A stretch of DNA of 57,121 bases, taken from NCBI RefSeq assembly GCF_003481985.1, contig NZ_QUMD01000021.1:1-57121 (forward strand), read 5' to 3'. Each line of letters begins with the position of its first letter. Within the stretch, counting starts at the first letter, position 1. Below, piece by piece: positions 26,023-33,444 of this stretch. Both the position numbers and the translations under genes were made by a program. This DNA comes from Clostridium sp. OF09-36. GTDB lineage: Bacteria > Bacillota > Clostridia > Lachnospirales > Lachnospiraceae. Below the pieces are notes generated by a model that was given only the letters and a program-made list of their open reading frames with translations, searched no databases and was not told where the DNA came from.

Positions 26023-27119
26023 TGGAACAGGAAGAAGCATATCTGAGGACGGATGATCTTGCGGCGGGGTATGATGGAAAAGTCTGGATCCGCGAGATCA
26101 ATATTCATGTCGCACGTGGGGAAATCGTGACGCTGATCGGTCCAAACGGTGCAGGAAAATCCACGATCTTAAAAAGTATCGCAGGGCAGCTAAAGCCGGT
26201 AGATGGTGCGGTTTTCCTGGAAAAGACAGCCATGAAAGACTGGTCGGAGCAGGAAATCGCAAAGCGGATGGCTGTCATGATGACAGAGCGGACGCGGCCA
26301 GAGCTTATGACCTGTTTTGATGTGGCGTCCATGGGGCGTTATCCGCATACGGGGCGTTTTGGAACGTTGTCAGATGAAGATAAACAGGTAGTATGGGAAG
26401 CGCTCGACATGGTACACGCAAAGGATCTTGCAGACCGGGATTTTTCCCGGATCAGCGATGGACAAAGGCAGCGAATCCTGCTGGCTCGCGCCATTTGCCA
26501 GCAGCCGCAGGTGATTCTTTTGGATGAACCCACTGCATTTTTGGATATCCGTCACAAGATGGAGCTGCTCACCATTTTAAAAACACTGGTGCGGGAGCGA
26601 AAGGTGGCAGTGCTGATGTCCATGCATGAGCTGGATCTGGCGCAGAAGGTATCGGACTATGTTGTCTGTGTCGGCGAAAACCAGATCTGGAAATGCGGAA
26701 CGCCGGAAGAAATTTTTACAGAAACCTGCATGGAAAAATTGTTTGGGGTCCCGCAGGAAAGCTACTGCGCTGAGTATGGTTCGGTGGAGCTGCCTCCGGT
26801 GAAGGGCAAGCCGGAAGTATTTGTGATCGGTGGAAACGGGAGCGGGATTCCGGTCTACCGGAGGCTGCAAAGACAGGGGATTCCATTTGCAGCAGGAATT
26901 CTGCATGAAAATGACCTGGATTATCCGGTGGCGAAGGCTCTGGCGGTTCAGGTGATTTCGGAGCGGCCATACGAAGCAATTCAGCAGGAAACTTATGAGG
27001 CGGCGCTTGGGGTACTGAAGGACTGCAGGAGCGTGATCTGCTGTGCAAAGGCGTTCGGAACGATCAACCGGAAAAACGAAGAGTTGGCCCGGTTTGCGCA
27101 GGAGACGGGAAAAATGTAA
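26022..27119 (+). CDS. FecE/BtuD-type ABC ATPase with C-terminal extra domain
   Basis: 365 residues. The ATPase part has Walker A G-P-N-G-A-G-K-S-T, signature I-S-D-G-Q-R-Q-R-I-L-L-A-R-A (LSGGQ replaced by ISDGQ), Walker B V-I-L-L-D-E-P-T-A-F-L-D and H-loop M-S-M-H-E-L-D-L. Family ATPases end near residue 255. Here about 105 further residues begin P-E-V-F-V-I-G-G-N-G-S-G, look like a Rossmann-type fold and end in a Cys-Cys segment (V-I-C-C-A-K-A-F-G). It powers import by the FecCD permease. The extra domain might sense or modify the transported tetrapyrrole, but this is a guess. Confidence 0.9.
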   Translation: MEQEEAYLRTDDLAAGYDGKVWIREINIHVARGEIVTLIGPNGAGKSTILKSIAGQLKPVDGAVFLEKTAMKDWSEQEIAKRMAVMMTERTRPELMTCFDVASMGRYPHTGRFGTLSDEDKQVVWEALDMVHAKDLADRDFSRISDGQRQRILLARAICQQPQVILLDEPTAFLDIRHKMELLTILKTLVRERKVAVLMSMHELDLAQKVSDYVVCVGENQIWKCGTPEEIFTETCMEKLFGVPQESYCAEYGSVELPPVKGKPEVFVIGGNGSGIPVYRRLQRQGIPFAAGILHENDLDYPVAKALAVQVISERPYEAIQQETYEAALGVLKDCRSVICCAKAFGTINRKNEELARFAQETGKM

Positions 27120-27345
27120 GCCCGTTCAAAACGATTCGAAAAATTCCTGCCTTTGTGCAGCAACAGAGAATCTTCTTTTTGTGAAAAAAGGGTAGACAGA
27201 AACACTTTAGTATGCTACCATGATAACGTGTTCGCGGTACGTGTACAATATCCGCTTCGGAAAGTGGAGTGAACCGCAGCGGAAAATCCCTGTTACTGTC
27301 TGGCAGCAGGCAGCAGCAAAACCCGCAAAATGAGGAGGAAATATT
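27120..27345 (+). other. leader region of the amino-acid ABC operon
   Basis: 226 bp without a gene. A TCCGCT/AGCGGA stem (about 27250-27282) and a GTACGTGTAC palindrome lie upstream of the binding-protein gene. TAGACA (27193-27198) with TACCAT 17 bp later is a weak promoter candidate. I see no known riboswitch or terminator. Confidence 0.3.
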
Positions 27346-28224
27346 ATGAGAAAGAGAATGTTAAGCGCAGCAATGGCAGGTATGATGGCAGTATCCATGA
27401 CCGCATGCGGAGGCAGCAAACCGGCAGAGACCACCGCAGCAGCAACTGAGGCAGCAACTTCCGCTGAGGAGACCAAGGCAGAAGAAACCACCGCAGAGGC
27501 AGCAGACGAGGCTGGTACAGAGGGCGGCACCTTTACCGTTGGCTTCGATCAGGATTTCCCGCCGATGGGTTTTGTAGGAGATGACGGCCAATATACTGGA
27601 TTTGATCTGGAACTGGCACAGGAAGTGGCAGACAGACTGGGCCTTGAGTTTGTTCCGCAGCCGATCGCATGGGACGCAAAGGATATGGAGTTAAGCTCCG
27701 GCACCATCGACTGCATCTGGAACGGCTTCACCATGAATGGACGTGAAGATGATTACACCTGGAGTACCCCATATATGGACAATAGCCAGGTATTCGTTGT
27801 AGCAGCAGATTCCGGCATCAGCACTCTGGCTGATCTGGCAGGCAAGGTTGTTGAGGTTCAGACCGATTCTTCCGCTGAGGCTGCATTAAAGGACAACGCA
27901 GAGTTAAGTGCTACCTTTGGTACTCTTCAGACAACCCCGGATTACAACACTGCATTCATGGATCTGGAGATGGGCGCTGTTGATGCCATCGCTATGGACG
28001 TGATCGTAGCTGGTTACCAGATCGAGCAGAGAGGTGAGTCTGACAAGTACACCATCCTGGATGAGACCCTTTCTTCCGAGGAGTATGGCATTGGCTTTAA
28101 GAAGGGTAACGAAGAGTTAAGAGATAAAGTTCAGGGCGCACTGGACGAGATGGCAGCAGACGGCACCATGGCAGAGATTTCTGAGAAATGGTTTGGCCGT
28201 GACGTAACCACCATCGGAAAATAA
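27346..28224 (+). CDS. polar amino acid ABC substrate-binding lipoprotein (GlnH/TcyA type)
   Basis: 292 residues. A lipoprotein signal ends M-T-A-C, followed by a Thr/Ala/Glu linker of about 35 residues. The family-3 solute-binding fold follows: F-T-V-G-F-D-Q-D-F-P-P-M-G-F, G-F-D-L-E-L-A-Q-E-V-A, W-N-G-F-T-M-N-G-R and G-K-V-V-E-V-Q-T-D-S-S. The aromatic and Arg residues that grip the amino-acid backbone are in place. First gene of a three-gene operon with permease and ATPase. Ligands in this family include glutamine, cystine, His and Arg; the sequence does not settle which. AGGAGG precedes the ATG. Confidence 0.93.
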   Translation: MRKRMLSAAMAGMMAVSMTACGGSKPAETTAAATEAATSAEETKAEETTAEAADEAGTEGGTFTVGFDQDFPPMGFVGDDGQYTGFDLELAQEVADRLGLEFVPQPIAWDAKDMELSSGTIDCIWNGFTMNGREDDYTWSTPYMDNSQVFVVAADSGISTLADLAGKVVEVQTDSSAEAALKDNAELSATFGTLQTTPDYNTAFMDLEMGAVDAIAMDVIVAGYQIEQRGESDKYTILDETLSSEEYGIGFKKGNEELRDKVQGALDEMAADGTMAEISEKWFGRDVTTIGK

Positions 28225-28295
28225 AAAAGAAGGATATGTGACGGCAGAAGAACGAAGCCGTCCCGAATGAATCAGAAGACGAAGGAGTAGAAGTT

Positions 28296-28949
28296 ATGCA
28301 GGTTAACACAATGGTATCACAGTTAGCAGGAGGAATGCTGGTCAGCACGGAAATTTTTGTCGTGACGCTGCTTTTTTCCCTGCCCCTTGGTCTTCTGATC
28401 GCATTCGGAAGAATGTCGAAGAATAAGATCCTTCAGGGAATCGTAAAGACCTACATCTCTATCATGCGCGGCACCCCGCTGATGCTGCAGCTGATGGTCG
28501 TTTATTTTGGACCTTATTATCTGTTCGGCATTAAGATCAAGAGTAACAATTACCGTTTAATTGCAGCGATGATCGGATTTGTCATCAACTATGCAGCATA
28601 TTTCGCGGAGATCTACCGCAGCGGCATCCAGTCTATGCCGGCAGGCCAGTACGAGGCTGCAAAGCTTTTAGGCTACAGCCGCAGCCAGACTTTTTTCCGT
28701 ATCATCCTGCCGCAGGTGATCAAACGGATCTTACCGTCCGTGACCAACGAGGTCATTACCTTGGTCAAGGATACATCTCTGGCATTTACCATCAGCGTTC
28801 TGGAGATGTTTGCTATTGCGAAAGCACTGGCATCTTCCCAGACCAGCATGATCCCGTTTGTGGCAGCCGGTGTATTCTATTATGTCTTTAACCTGATCGT
28901 GGCAGTAGCCATGGAATGGATTGAGAAGAAACTTTCCTACTATCAATAA
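28296..28949 (+). CDS. polar amino acid ABC permease
   Basis: 217 residues, typical HisM/GlnP size with five hydrophobic helices. Motifs: I-M-R-G-T-P-L-M-L-Q-L in the first half and the EAA loop Y-E-A-A-K-L-L-G-Y-S-R-S-Q-T-F-F-R-I-I-L-P-Q, which docks on the ATPase. It works as a homodimer with the neighbouring binding protein and ATPase. Good GAAGGAG spacing upstream. Confidence 0.95.
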   Translation: MQVNTMVSQLAGGMLVSTEIFVVTLLFSLPLGLLIAFGRMSKNKILQGIVKTYISIMRGTPLMLQLMVVYFGPYYLFGIKIKSNNYRLIAAMIGFVINYAAYFAEIYRSGIQSMPAGQYEAAKLLGYSRSQTFFRIILPQVIKRILPSVTNEVITLVKDTSLAFTISVLEMFAIAKALASSQTSMIPFVAAGVFYYVFNLIVAVAMEWIEKKLSYYQ

Positions 28950-28963
28950 ATTCGGAGGATATC

Positions 28964-29731
28964 ATGAACTTACTGGAAATGAATCATGTAAAAAAATCAT
29001 TTGGAGACCTTGGGGTCATTCAGGATATTTCTCTGCATGTAGGAGAGGGCGAGATCGTATCCATCATCGGGCCGTCTGGTTCGGGTAAATCCACGCTGCT
29101 GCGCTGTGCGACCATGTTAGAGACCATGGACAGTGGTGAGCTGATCTACTTAGGTGAAAAGGCAGCCTGGAACGATGCAGCGGGAAATGCAGTTTATGCA
29201 TCGAAACAGGAATTGAAGAAGATCCAGCAGAATTACGGACTGGTATTCCAGAATTTTAACCTGTTTCCGCATTATTCGGTACTCCGCAATGTGATGGATG
29301 CGCCAATAGCCGTTCAGAAGCGGGAGAAAGAAGAGGTACGCAAAGAAGCTATGGAGCTTCTGGAGAAAATGGGACTGGCCGACAAAGCAGACGCGTATCC
29401 CTGCCAGTTATCCGGCGGACAGTGCCAGCGTGTGGCGATTGCCCGTGCCCTGGCATTAAACCCGAAGATCCTGTTCTTCGACGAGCCGACCTCCGCACTG
29501 GATCCGGAGCTGACCGGAGAGGTGTTAAAGGTTATTAAGTCACTGGCAGACCTGCACATCGCCATGGTGATCGTAACCCACGAGATGGCCTTTGCGAGAG
29601 ATATTTCTGACCGCGTGATCTTCGTGGCAGACGGAGTTATCGTCGAAGAGGGAACTCCGGCGCAGGTATTCGCATCCGAGAATGAGCGCACCAAGAACTT
29701 TTTGGGGCGCTATGGGGCGATGCTTAAGTAA
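28964..29731 (+). CDS. polar amino acid ABC ATPase
   Basis: 255 residues. Walker A G-P-S-G-S-G-K-S-T-L-L-R-C, Q-loop L-V-F-Q-N-F-N-L-F-P-H, signature L-S-G-G-Q-C-Q-R-V-A-I-A-R-A, Walker B I-L-F-F-D-E-P-T-S-A-L-D, H-loop V-T-H-E-M. These are the GlnQ/HisP motifs. It carries a Cys within the signature (Q-C-Q) and a short insert after Walker A common to clostridial members. Last gene of the operon, followed by a very strong terminator. Confidence 0.95.
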   Translation: MNLLEMNHVKKSFGDLGVIQDISLHVGEGEIVSIIGPSGSGKSTLLRCATMLETMDSGELIYLGEKAAWNDAAGNAVYASKQELKKIQQNYGLVFQNFNLFPHYSVLRNVMDAPIAVQKREKEEVRKEAMELLEKMGLADKADAYPCQLSGGQCQRVAIARALALNPKILFFDEPTSALDPELTGEVLKVIKSLADLHIAMVIVTHEMAFARDISDRVIFVADGVIVEEGTPAQVFASENERTKNFLGRYGAMLK

Positions 29732-29750
29732 CAATATCGCACAGTAAATC

Positions 29751-29820
29751 CCTGCAGCCATTACTGAAATGGCAGATAGTTAGCCTATCTCTGCCATTTC
29801 AGTAGTGGTTGCAGGTTTTT
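29751..29820 (+). terminator. long-stem terminator of the amino-acid ABC operon
   Basis: About 29-bp near-perfect stem: CCTGCAGCCATTACTG-AAATGGCAGATAG (29751-29779) against its complement (29785-29815), then TTTTT. Without the terminal T-run the stem could also serve the opposite strand. Confidence 0.92.
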
Positions 29821-29847
29821 CGTATGTAGCGGGGGCTTTCGGAGTTA

Positions 29848-29877
29848 TTGATATTTACGGTGTGATGTTGGTATAAT
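29848..29877 (+). promoter_or_regulatory. fliB promoter
   Basis: TTGATA (29848-29853), 18-bp spacer, TATAAT (29872-29877). Confidence 0.65.
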
Positions 29878-29914
29878 AATTAGTAGTGATAAAATTTGTC
29901 AGGAGATAATGAGT

Positions 29915-31312
29915 ATGCTGTATACATATCCACATTACTATAAAAAGTTTCGATGCATCGCGTCGGCATGTGAGGATACCTGCTGTGCAGGCTGGGCGAT
30001 TACGATCGATCCGAAATCGTTGAAGAAGTACCGTCAGGCTGAGGGTGAGATGAAGACACGCTTGCAGGAGTCGGTGGACTGGAAGCAGAAGTGCTTTAAG
30101 CAGCGGGATCACCGGTGTGCGTTCCTGAATGAGGAGAATCTTTGCGACCTTTATATGGGAATGGGACCGGACAGTTTGTGCTGGACCTGTAAGACTTATC
30201 CCCGTCATATCGAGGTGTTTGACGGTGTGCGAGAGGTGTCACTGTGCTTGTCGTGCATTGAGGCGGCGCGGATCATTCTGGGAACGAAGGAGCCGGTGCG
30301 CTTCCTTTCCAGCGAGAATGACAAAGAGGAAAGCTGCGAGGACGAGGACTTTGACTTTTTCCTGTATACCAAGCTTGGTGAAGTGCGTGATGTGATCTTT
30401 GAGATCCTGGAGAACCGGAATTTATCCAGTGAGCTGCGTATGGCAATGTGCCTGGCACTGGCTCATGATCTGCAGCGCAGAGTGCGGGATGAGAAGCTTT
30501 ATGAGGTGGACGGACTGCTTGAGCGGTACCGTGTGGGAAGCATGTGCCGGGCAGTGCAGGCGGAAGAACATGCGCAGGAAGTGAAGAACACGGAGAAAGC
30601 TGGGAACGCTGAAAAAGATGCAGCAGACATTGACCAGACGGTACCAGGCAGTGCCGGAGGTGTTGTGGAGCGTTTCTGCCGCCGCCTGGCATCGGCCGGA
30701 CTTGGGCAGTACAGCCGCTTTGAAACTGCAAGTGAACTTTTCGCGGTGTTTGAGAAGATGGAGCCGCTGGATGTTGCATGGCCAGCACGCAGAGATGGTA
30801 TGGATGAGATCCTTTACGGAGTCGGACGGGAAACGTACGAGGCGAACCGTCGGGCGTTTCTGGATGCAAATGGTACACGCATGGAGCTTCTTAGGGAGCA
30901 GATCATGGTATACTTTGTGTTCGGCTACTTCTGCGGGGCAGTTTATAACGATAATCCATATGGAAAAATGAAACTGGCTGTGGCAGCAACGGTTCTGGTG
31001 GAGGAAATGCTCATGGCAGAGTGGCTGCAGGAGAAAACACAGGGAACGCTGCAGGGAGCCTCGGGGAGCCAGGAAGATGCTTTGGCAGCTGGAGATACTG
31101 AGAGAGATACTGTGGCAGTGGTTCAGAACAAAATCCGGGGCAAGGTGCCGGGGTATGCATTGCCGGAGACGCAGATCGTGGATTTGGTGCATTGCTTCTC
31201 GAGAGAGGTAGAGCATTCCGATGAAAACCGCGGGTTGCTGGAGGATGAGCTGGTGAAGCGGGAAGAGTTTTGTCTGCGGGCGTTGCTGGCGGCTTCTGTG
31301 GAGTGGAAATAG
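29915..31312 (+). CDS. fliB: flagellin lysine-N-methylase-like protein (FliB)
   Basis: 465 residues. It opens L-Y-T-Y-P-H-Y-Y-K-K-F-R-C-I-x-x-x-C-E-D-T-C-C-x-G-W and carries the Cys-rich set L-C-W-T-C-K-T-Y-P-R and C-L-S-C-I-E-A-A, the metal/Fe-S-like cluster pattern of FliB. FliB methylates surface lysines of flagellin in Salmonella; in clostridial homologues the target is usually unproven. The ATG at 29915 fits AGGAG (29901-29905) better than the ATG at 29909. A low-complexity insert (about residues 210-245) is Glu/Ala/Lys-rich. No flagellar gene is in the window. Confidence 0.88.
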   Translation: MLYTYPHYYKKFRCIASACEDTCCAGWAITIDPKSLKKYRQAEGEMKTRLQESVDWKQKCFKQRDHRCAFLNEENLCDLYMGMGPDSLCWTCKTYPRHIEVFDGVREVSLCLSCIEAARIILGTKEPVRFLSSENDKEESCEDEDFDFFLYTKLGEVRDVIFEILENRNLSSELRMAMCLALAHDLQRRVRDEKLYEVDGLLERYRVGSMCRAVQAEEHAQEVKNTEKAGNAEKDAADIDQTVPGSAGGVVERFCRRLASAGLGQYSRFETASELFAVFEKMEPLDVAWPARRDGMDEILYGVGRETYEANRRAFLDANGTRMELLREQIMVYFVFGYFCGAVYNDNPYGKMKLAVAATVLVEEMLMAEWLQEKTQGTLQGASGSQEDALAAGDTERDTVAVVQNKIRGKVPGYALPETQIVDLVHCFSREVEHSDENRGLLEDELVKREEFCLRALLAASVEWK

Positions 31313-31573
31313 AGAAGCGGGATATCCTCAAAACACACCCTGGAACAGATGATTTTGTGGAAAAGCAGTTCCGCAGCTGGGAAAACCGCGGAAAAATGTT
31401 ACTGTATACGGGTAGGAATTTTCTGAACTGAAAATTCCGTACAATACAGTTGCGGCAGCAGATTTTGCCGATTTGGAATGCGAAGCATCGGCAAAATTCC
31501 GTTGCTGGGCACGCATGCGTGAACAGTAATGGGAAAAACCTGAAAAATCCCGCAAAATCCAGTGAAATAGCGC
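31313..31573. other. gene-free stretch with hairpin and dispersed repeat copy
   Basis: Contains an inverted repeat GGAATTTTC/GAAAATTCC (about 31415-31438) and, at 31502-31526, one copy of the intergenic repeat described in the findings (core CGCATGCGTGA). No gene seen. Confidence 0.5.
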
Positions 31574-31671
31574 TTGCAAAATACGGAAATTCCTGTAAAA
31601 TAGAGATGATGCAAAAGACGAGGGACATGATTATGCCCCTCTTTTTTATGAAAGGTGTTAGAAAAGAATGA
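31574..31671 (+). promoter_or_regulatory. ABC-F leader: promoter, terminator hairpin and overlapping short ORF
   Basis: TTGCAA (31574-31579), 16-bp spacer, extended TG-TAAAAT (31596-31601). About ten bases after the predicted start comes GAGGGACAT/ATGCCCCTC with T6 (31619-31647), a terminator. A short ORF (ATG at 31606 or 31609, TGA at 31669-31671, about 20 codons) runs through the hairpin and overlaps the ABC-F start codon. The layout fits translation-coupled attenuation. Confidence 0.6.
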
Positions 31672-33302
31672 TTAGTGCAAATGGTGTTACCCTGCGCGTG
31701 GGCAAGAAAGCATTATTTGAAGATGTAAATATCAAATTTACCGAAGGAAACTGCTACGGACTGATCGGTGCGAACGGTGCCGGAAAGTCTACCTTCTTAA
31801 AAATCTTATCCGGACAGTTAGAGCCGACCAATGGTGATGTTGTCATCACCCAGGGTCAGCGTCTTTCTTTCCTGCAGCAGGACCACTTTAAATACGACGA
31901 GTACACCGTACTGGATACCGTTATCATGGGAAACAAGCGCCTGTACGATGTTATGAAAGAGAAAGATGCCATCTACATGAAGCCGGATTTCTCCGATGAG
32001 GACGGAATCAAGGCAGCAGAGTTAGAGGGTGAGTTCGCAGAGATGAACGGCTGGGAGGCTGAGTCTGACGCAGCGAACCTGTTAAATGGTCTGGGCGTTG
32101 ATACCGAGTATCATTACAGCCTGATGAAAGACTTAACCGGTGCATTAAAGGTCAAGGTCCTGCTGGCACAGGCACTGTTCGGAAACCCGGACATCCTGCT
32201 TCTCGACGAGCCGACCAACCATCTGGATCTGGATGCGATCGCATGGCTGGAGGAGTTCTTAATTAACTTCGAGAACACCGTCATTGTGGTATCCCATGAC
32301 CGTTACTTCTTAAATAAGGTCTGCACCAACATCGCGGATATCGACTACGGTAAGATCCAGCTTTACGCTGGTAACTACGACTTCTGGTACGAGTCCAGCC
32401 AGTTGATGGTAAAACAGATGAAGGAAGCAAACCGTAAGAAAGAGGAGAAAATCAAAGAGCTGCAGGAGTTCATCCAGCGATTCTCCGCAAACGCTTCCAA
32501 GTCCAAGCAGGCAACTTCCAGAAAGCGTGCCTTAGAGAAGATCGAGTTAGACGACATCCGTCCGTCCAGCCGTAAATATCCGTACATTGACTTCCGCCCG
32601 TTCCGCGAGATCGGAAATGAGGTCCTGACTGTTGAGAACTTATCCAAGACCATCGACGGCGAGAAGATCTTAGATGGCATCAGCTTCACCCTGACCCGCG
32701 ACAACAAGGTTGCACTGGTTGGACCGAATGAGCGTGCAAAGACCGTTCTGTTCCAGATCCTGGCAGGCGAGATGGAGCCGGACGAGGGTTCCTACAAGTG
32801 GGGGCTTACCACAACCCAGTCTTATTTCCCGAAGGACAATACTGCAGAGTTCGACAGCGACGATACTATCGTAGACTGGCTGACCCAGTACTCTCCGGAG
32901 AAGGATGTAACCTATGTACGTGGTTTCCTCGGCCGTATGCTGTTTGCCGGCGAGGATGGCGTGAAGAAGGTTCGCGTTTTATCCGGTGGTGAGAAAGTCC
33001 GCTGCATGCTTTCCAAGCTGATGATCTCTGGAGCAAACGTGCTGATGTTAGACGAGCCGACTGACCATCTGGATATGGAGTCCATCACTGCACTGAACAA
33101 CGGACTGATCAAGTTCCCGGGCGTGCTGATCTTCTCCTCCCGTGACCACCAGATCGTGCAGACCACCGCAAACCGTATTATGGAGATCGTAAACGGTAAG
33201 CTGATCGATAAGATCACCACCTACGACGAGTATCTTGAGAGCGACGAGATGGCAAGAAAGCGTTTCGTATTTGCTGTGGATGAGAAGGAAGACGAGGATT
33301 AA
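31668..33302 (+). CDS. ABC-F ATPase (YbiT type)
   Basis: 544 residues with two ABC domains and no membrane segments; a ribosome-associated translation factor by family. Domain 1: Walker A G-A-N-G-A-G-K-S-T, signature L-T-G-A-L-K-V-K-V-L-L-A-Q-A, D-E-P-T-N-H-L-D, S-H-D-R-Y-F. The linker (about residues 240-300) is charged and helical. Domain 2 is degenerate: Walker A G-P-N-E-R-A-K-T, signature L-S-G-G-E-K-V-R-C, D-E-P-T-D-H-L-D and S-S-R-D-H-Q, where His of the H-loop is Arg. Members act at the ribosomal E site in stalling or stress; antibiotic protection is not implied. It starts at 31668, overlapping the leader ORF stop. Confidence 0.93.
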   Translation: MISANGVTLRVGKKALFEDVNIKFTEGNCYGLIGANGAGKSTFLKILSGQLEPTNGDVVITQGQRLSFLQQDHFKYDEYTVLDTVIMGNKRLYDVMKEKDAIYMKPDFSDEDGIKAAELEGEFAEMNGWEAESDAANLLNGLGVDTEYHYSLMKDLTGALKVKVLLAQALFGNPDILLLDEPTNHLDLDAIAWLEEFLINFENTVIVVSHDRYFLNKVCTNIADIDYGKIQLYAGNYDFWYESSQLMVKQMKEANRKKEEKIKELQEFIQRFSANASKSKQATSRKRALEKIELDDIRPSSRKYPYIDFRPFREIGNEVLTVENLSKTIDGEKILDGISFTLTRDNKVALVGPNERAKTVLFQILAGEMEPDEGSYKWGLTTTQSYFPKDNTAEFDSDDTIVDWLTQYSPEKDVTYVRGFLGRMLFAGEDGVKKVRVLSGGEKVRCMLSKLMISGANVLMLDEPTDHLDMESITALNNGLIKFPGVLIFSSRDHQIVQTTANRIMEIVNGKLIDKITTYDEYLESDEMARKRFVFAVDEKEDED

Positions 33303-33375
33303 CTTCCTGGCAATTTGCCGCGGCTTTTTGCGTGAACGGCAAAGACAAACCTGAAAAACAAACCTGAAAATAGAG

Positions 33376-33427
33376 AGGGCAGTCCCATGACCGAACCCCG
33401 CGGGGATCGACGGGGCTGTCCTTTTTG
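33376..33427 (+). terminator. terminator between the two ABC-F genes
   Basis: AGGGCAG-TCCC / GGGG-CTGTCCT outer stem with an inner CCCCGCGGGG palindrome, followed by TTTTT. The run ends 17 bp before the second ABC-F start codon, so it may also attenuate that gene. Confidence 0.8.
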
Positions 33428-33444
33428 CACATGTGGAGTGAATT

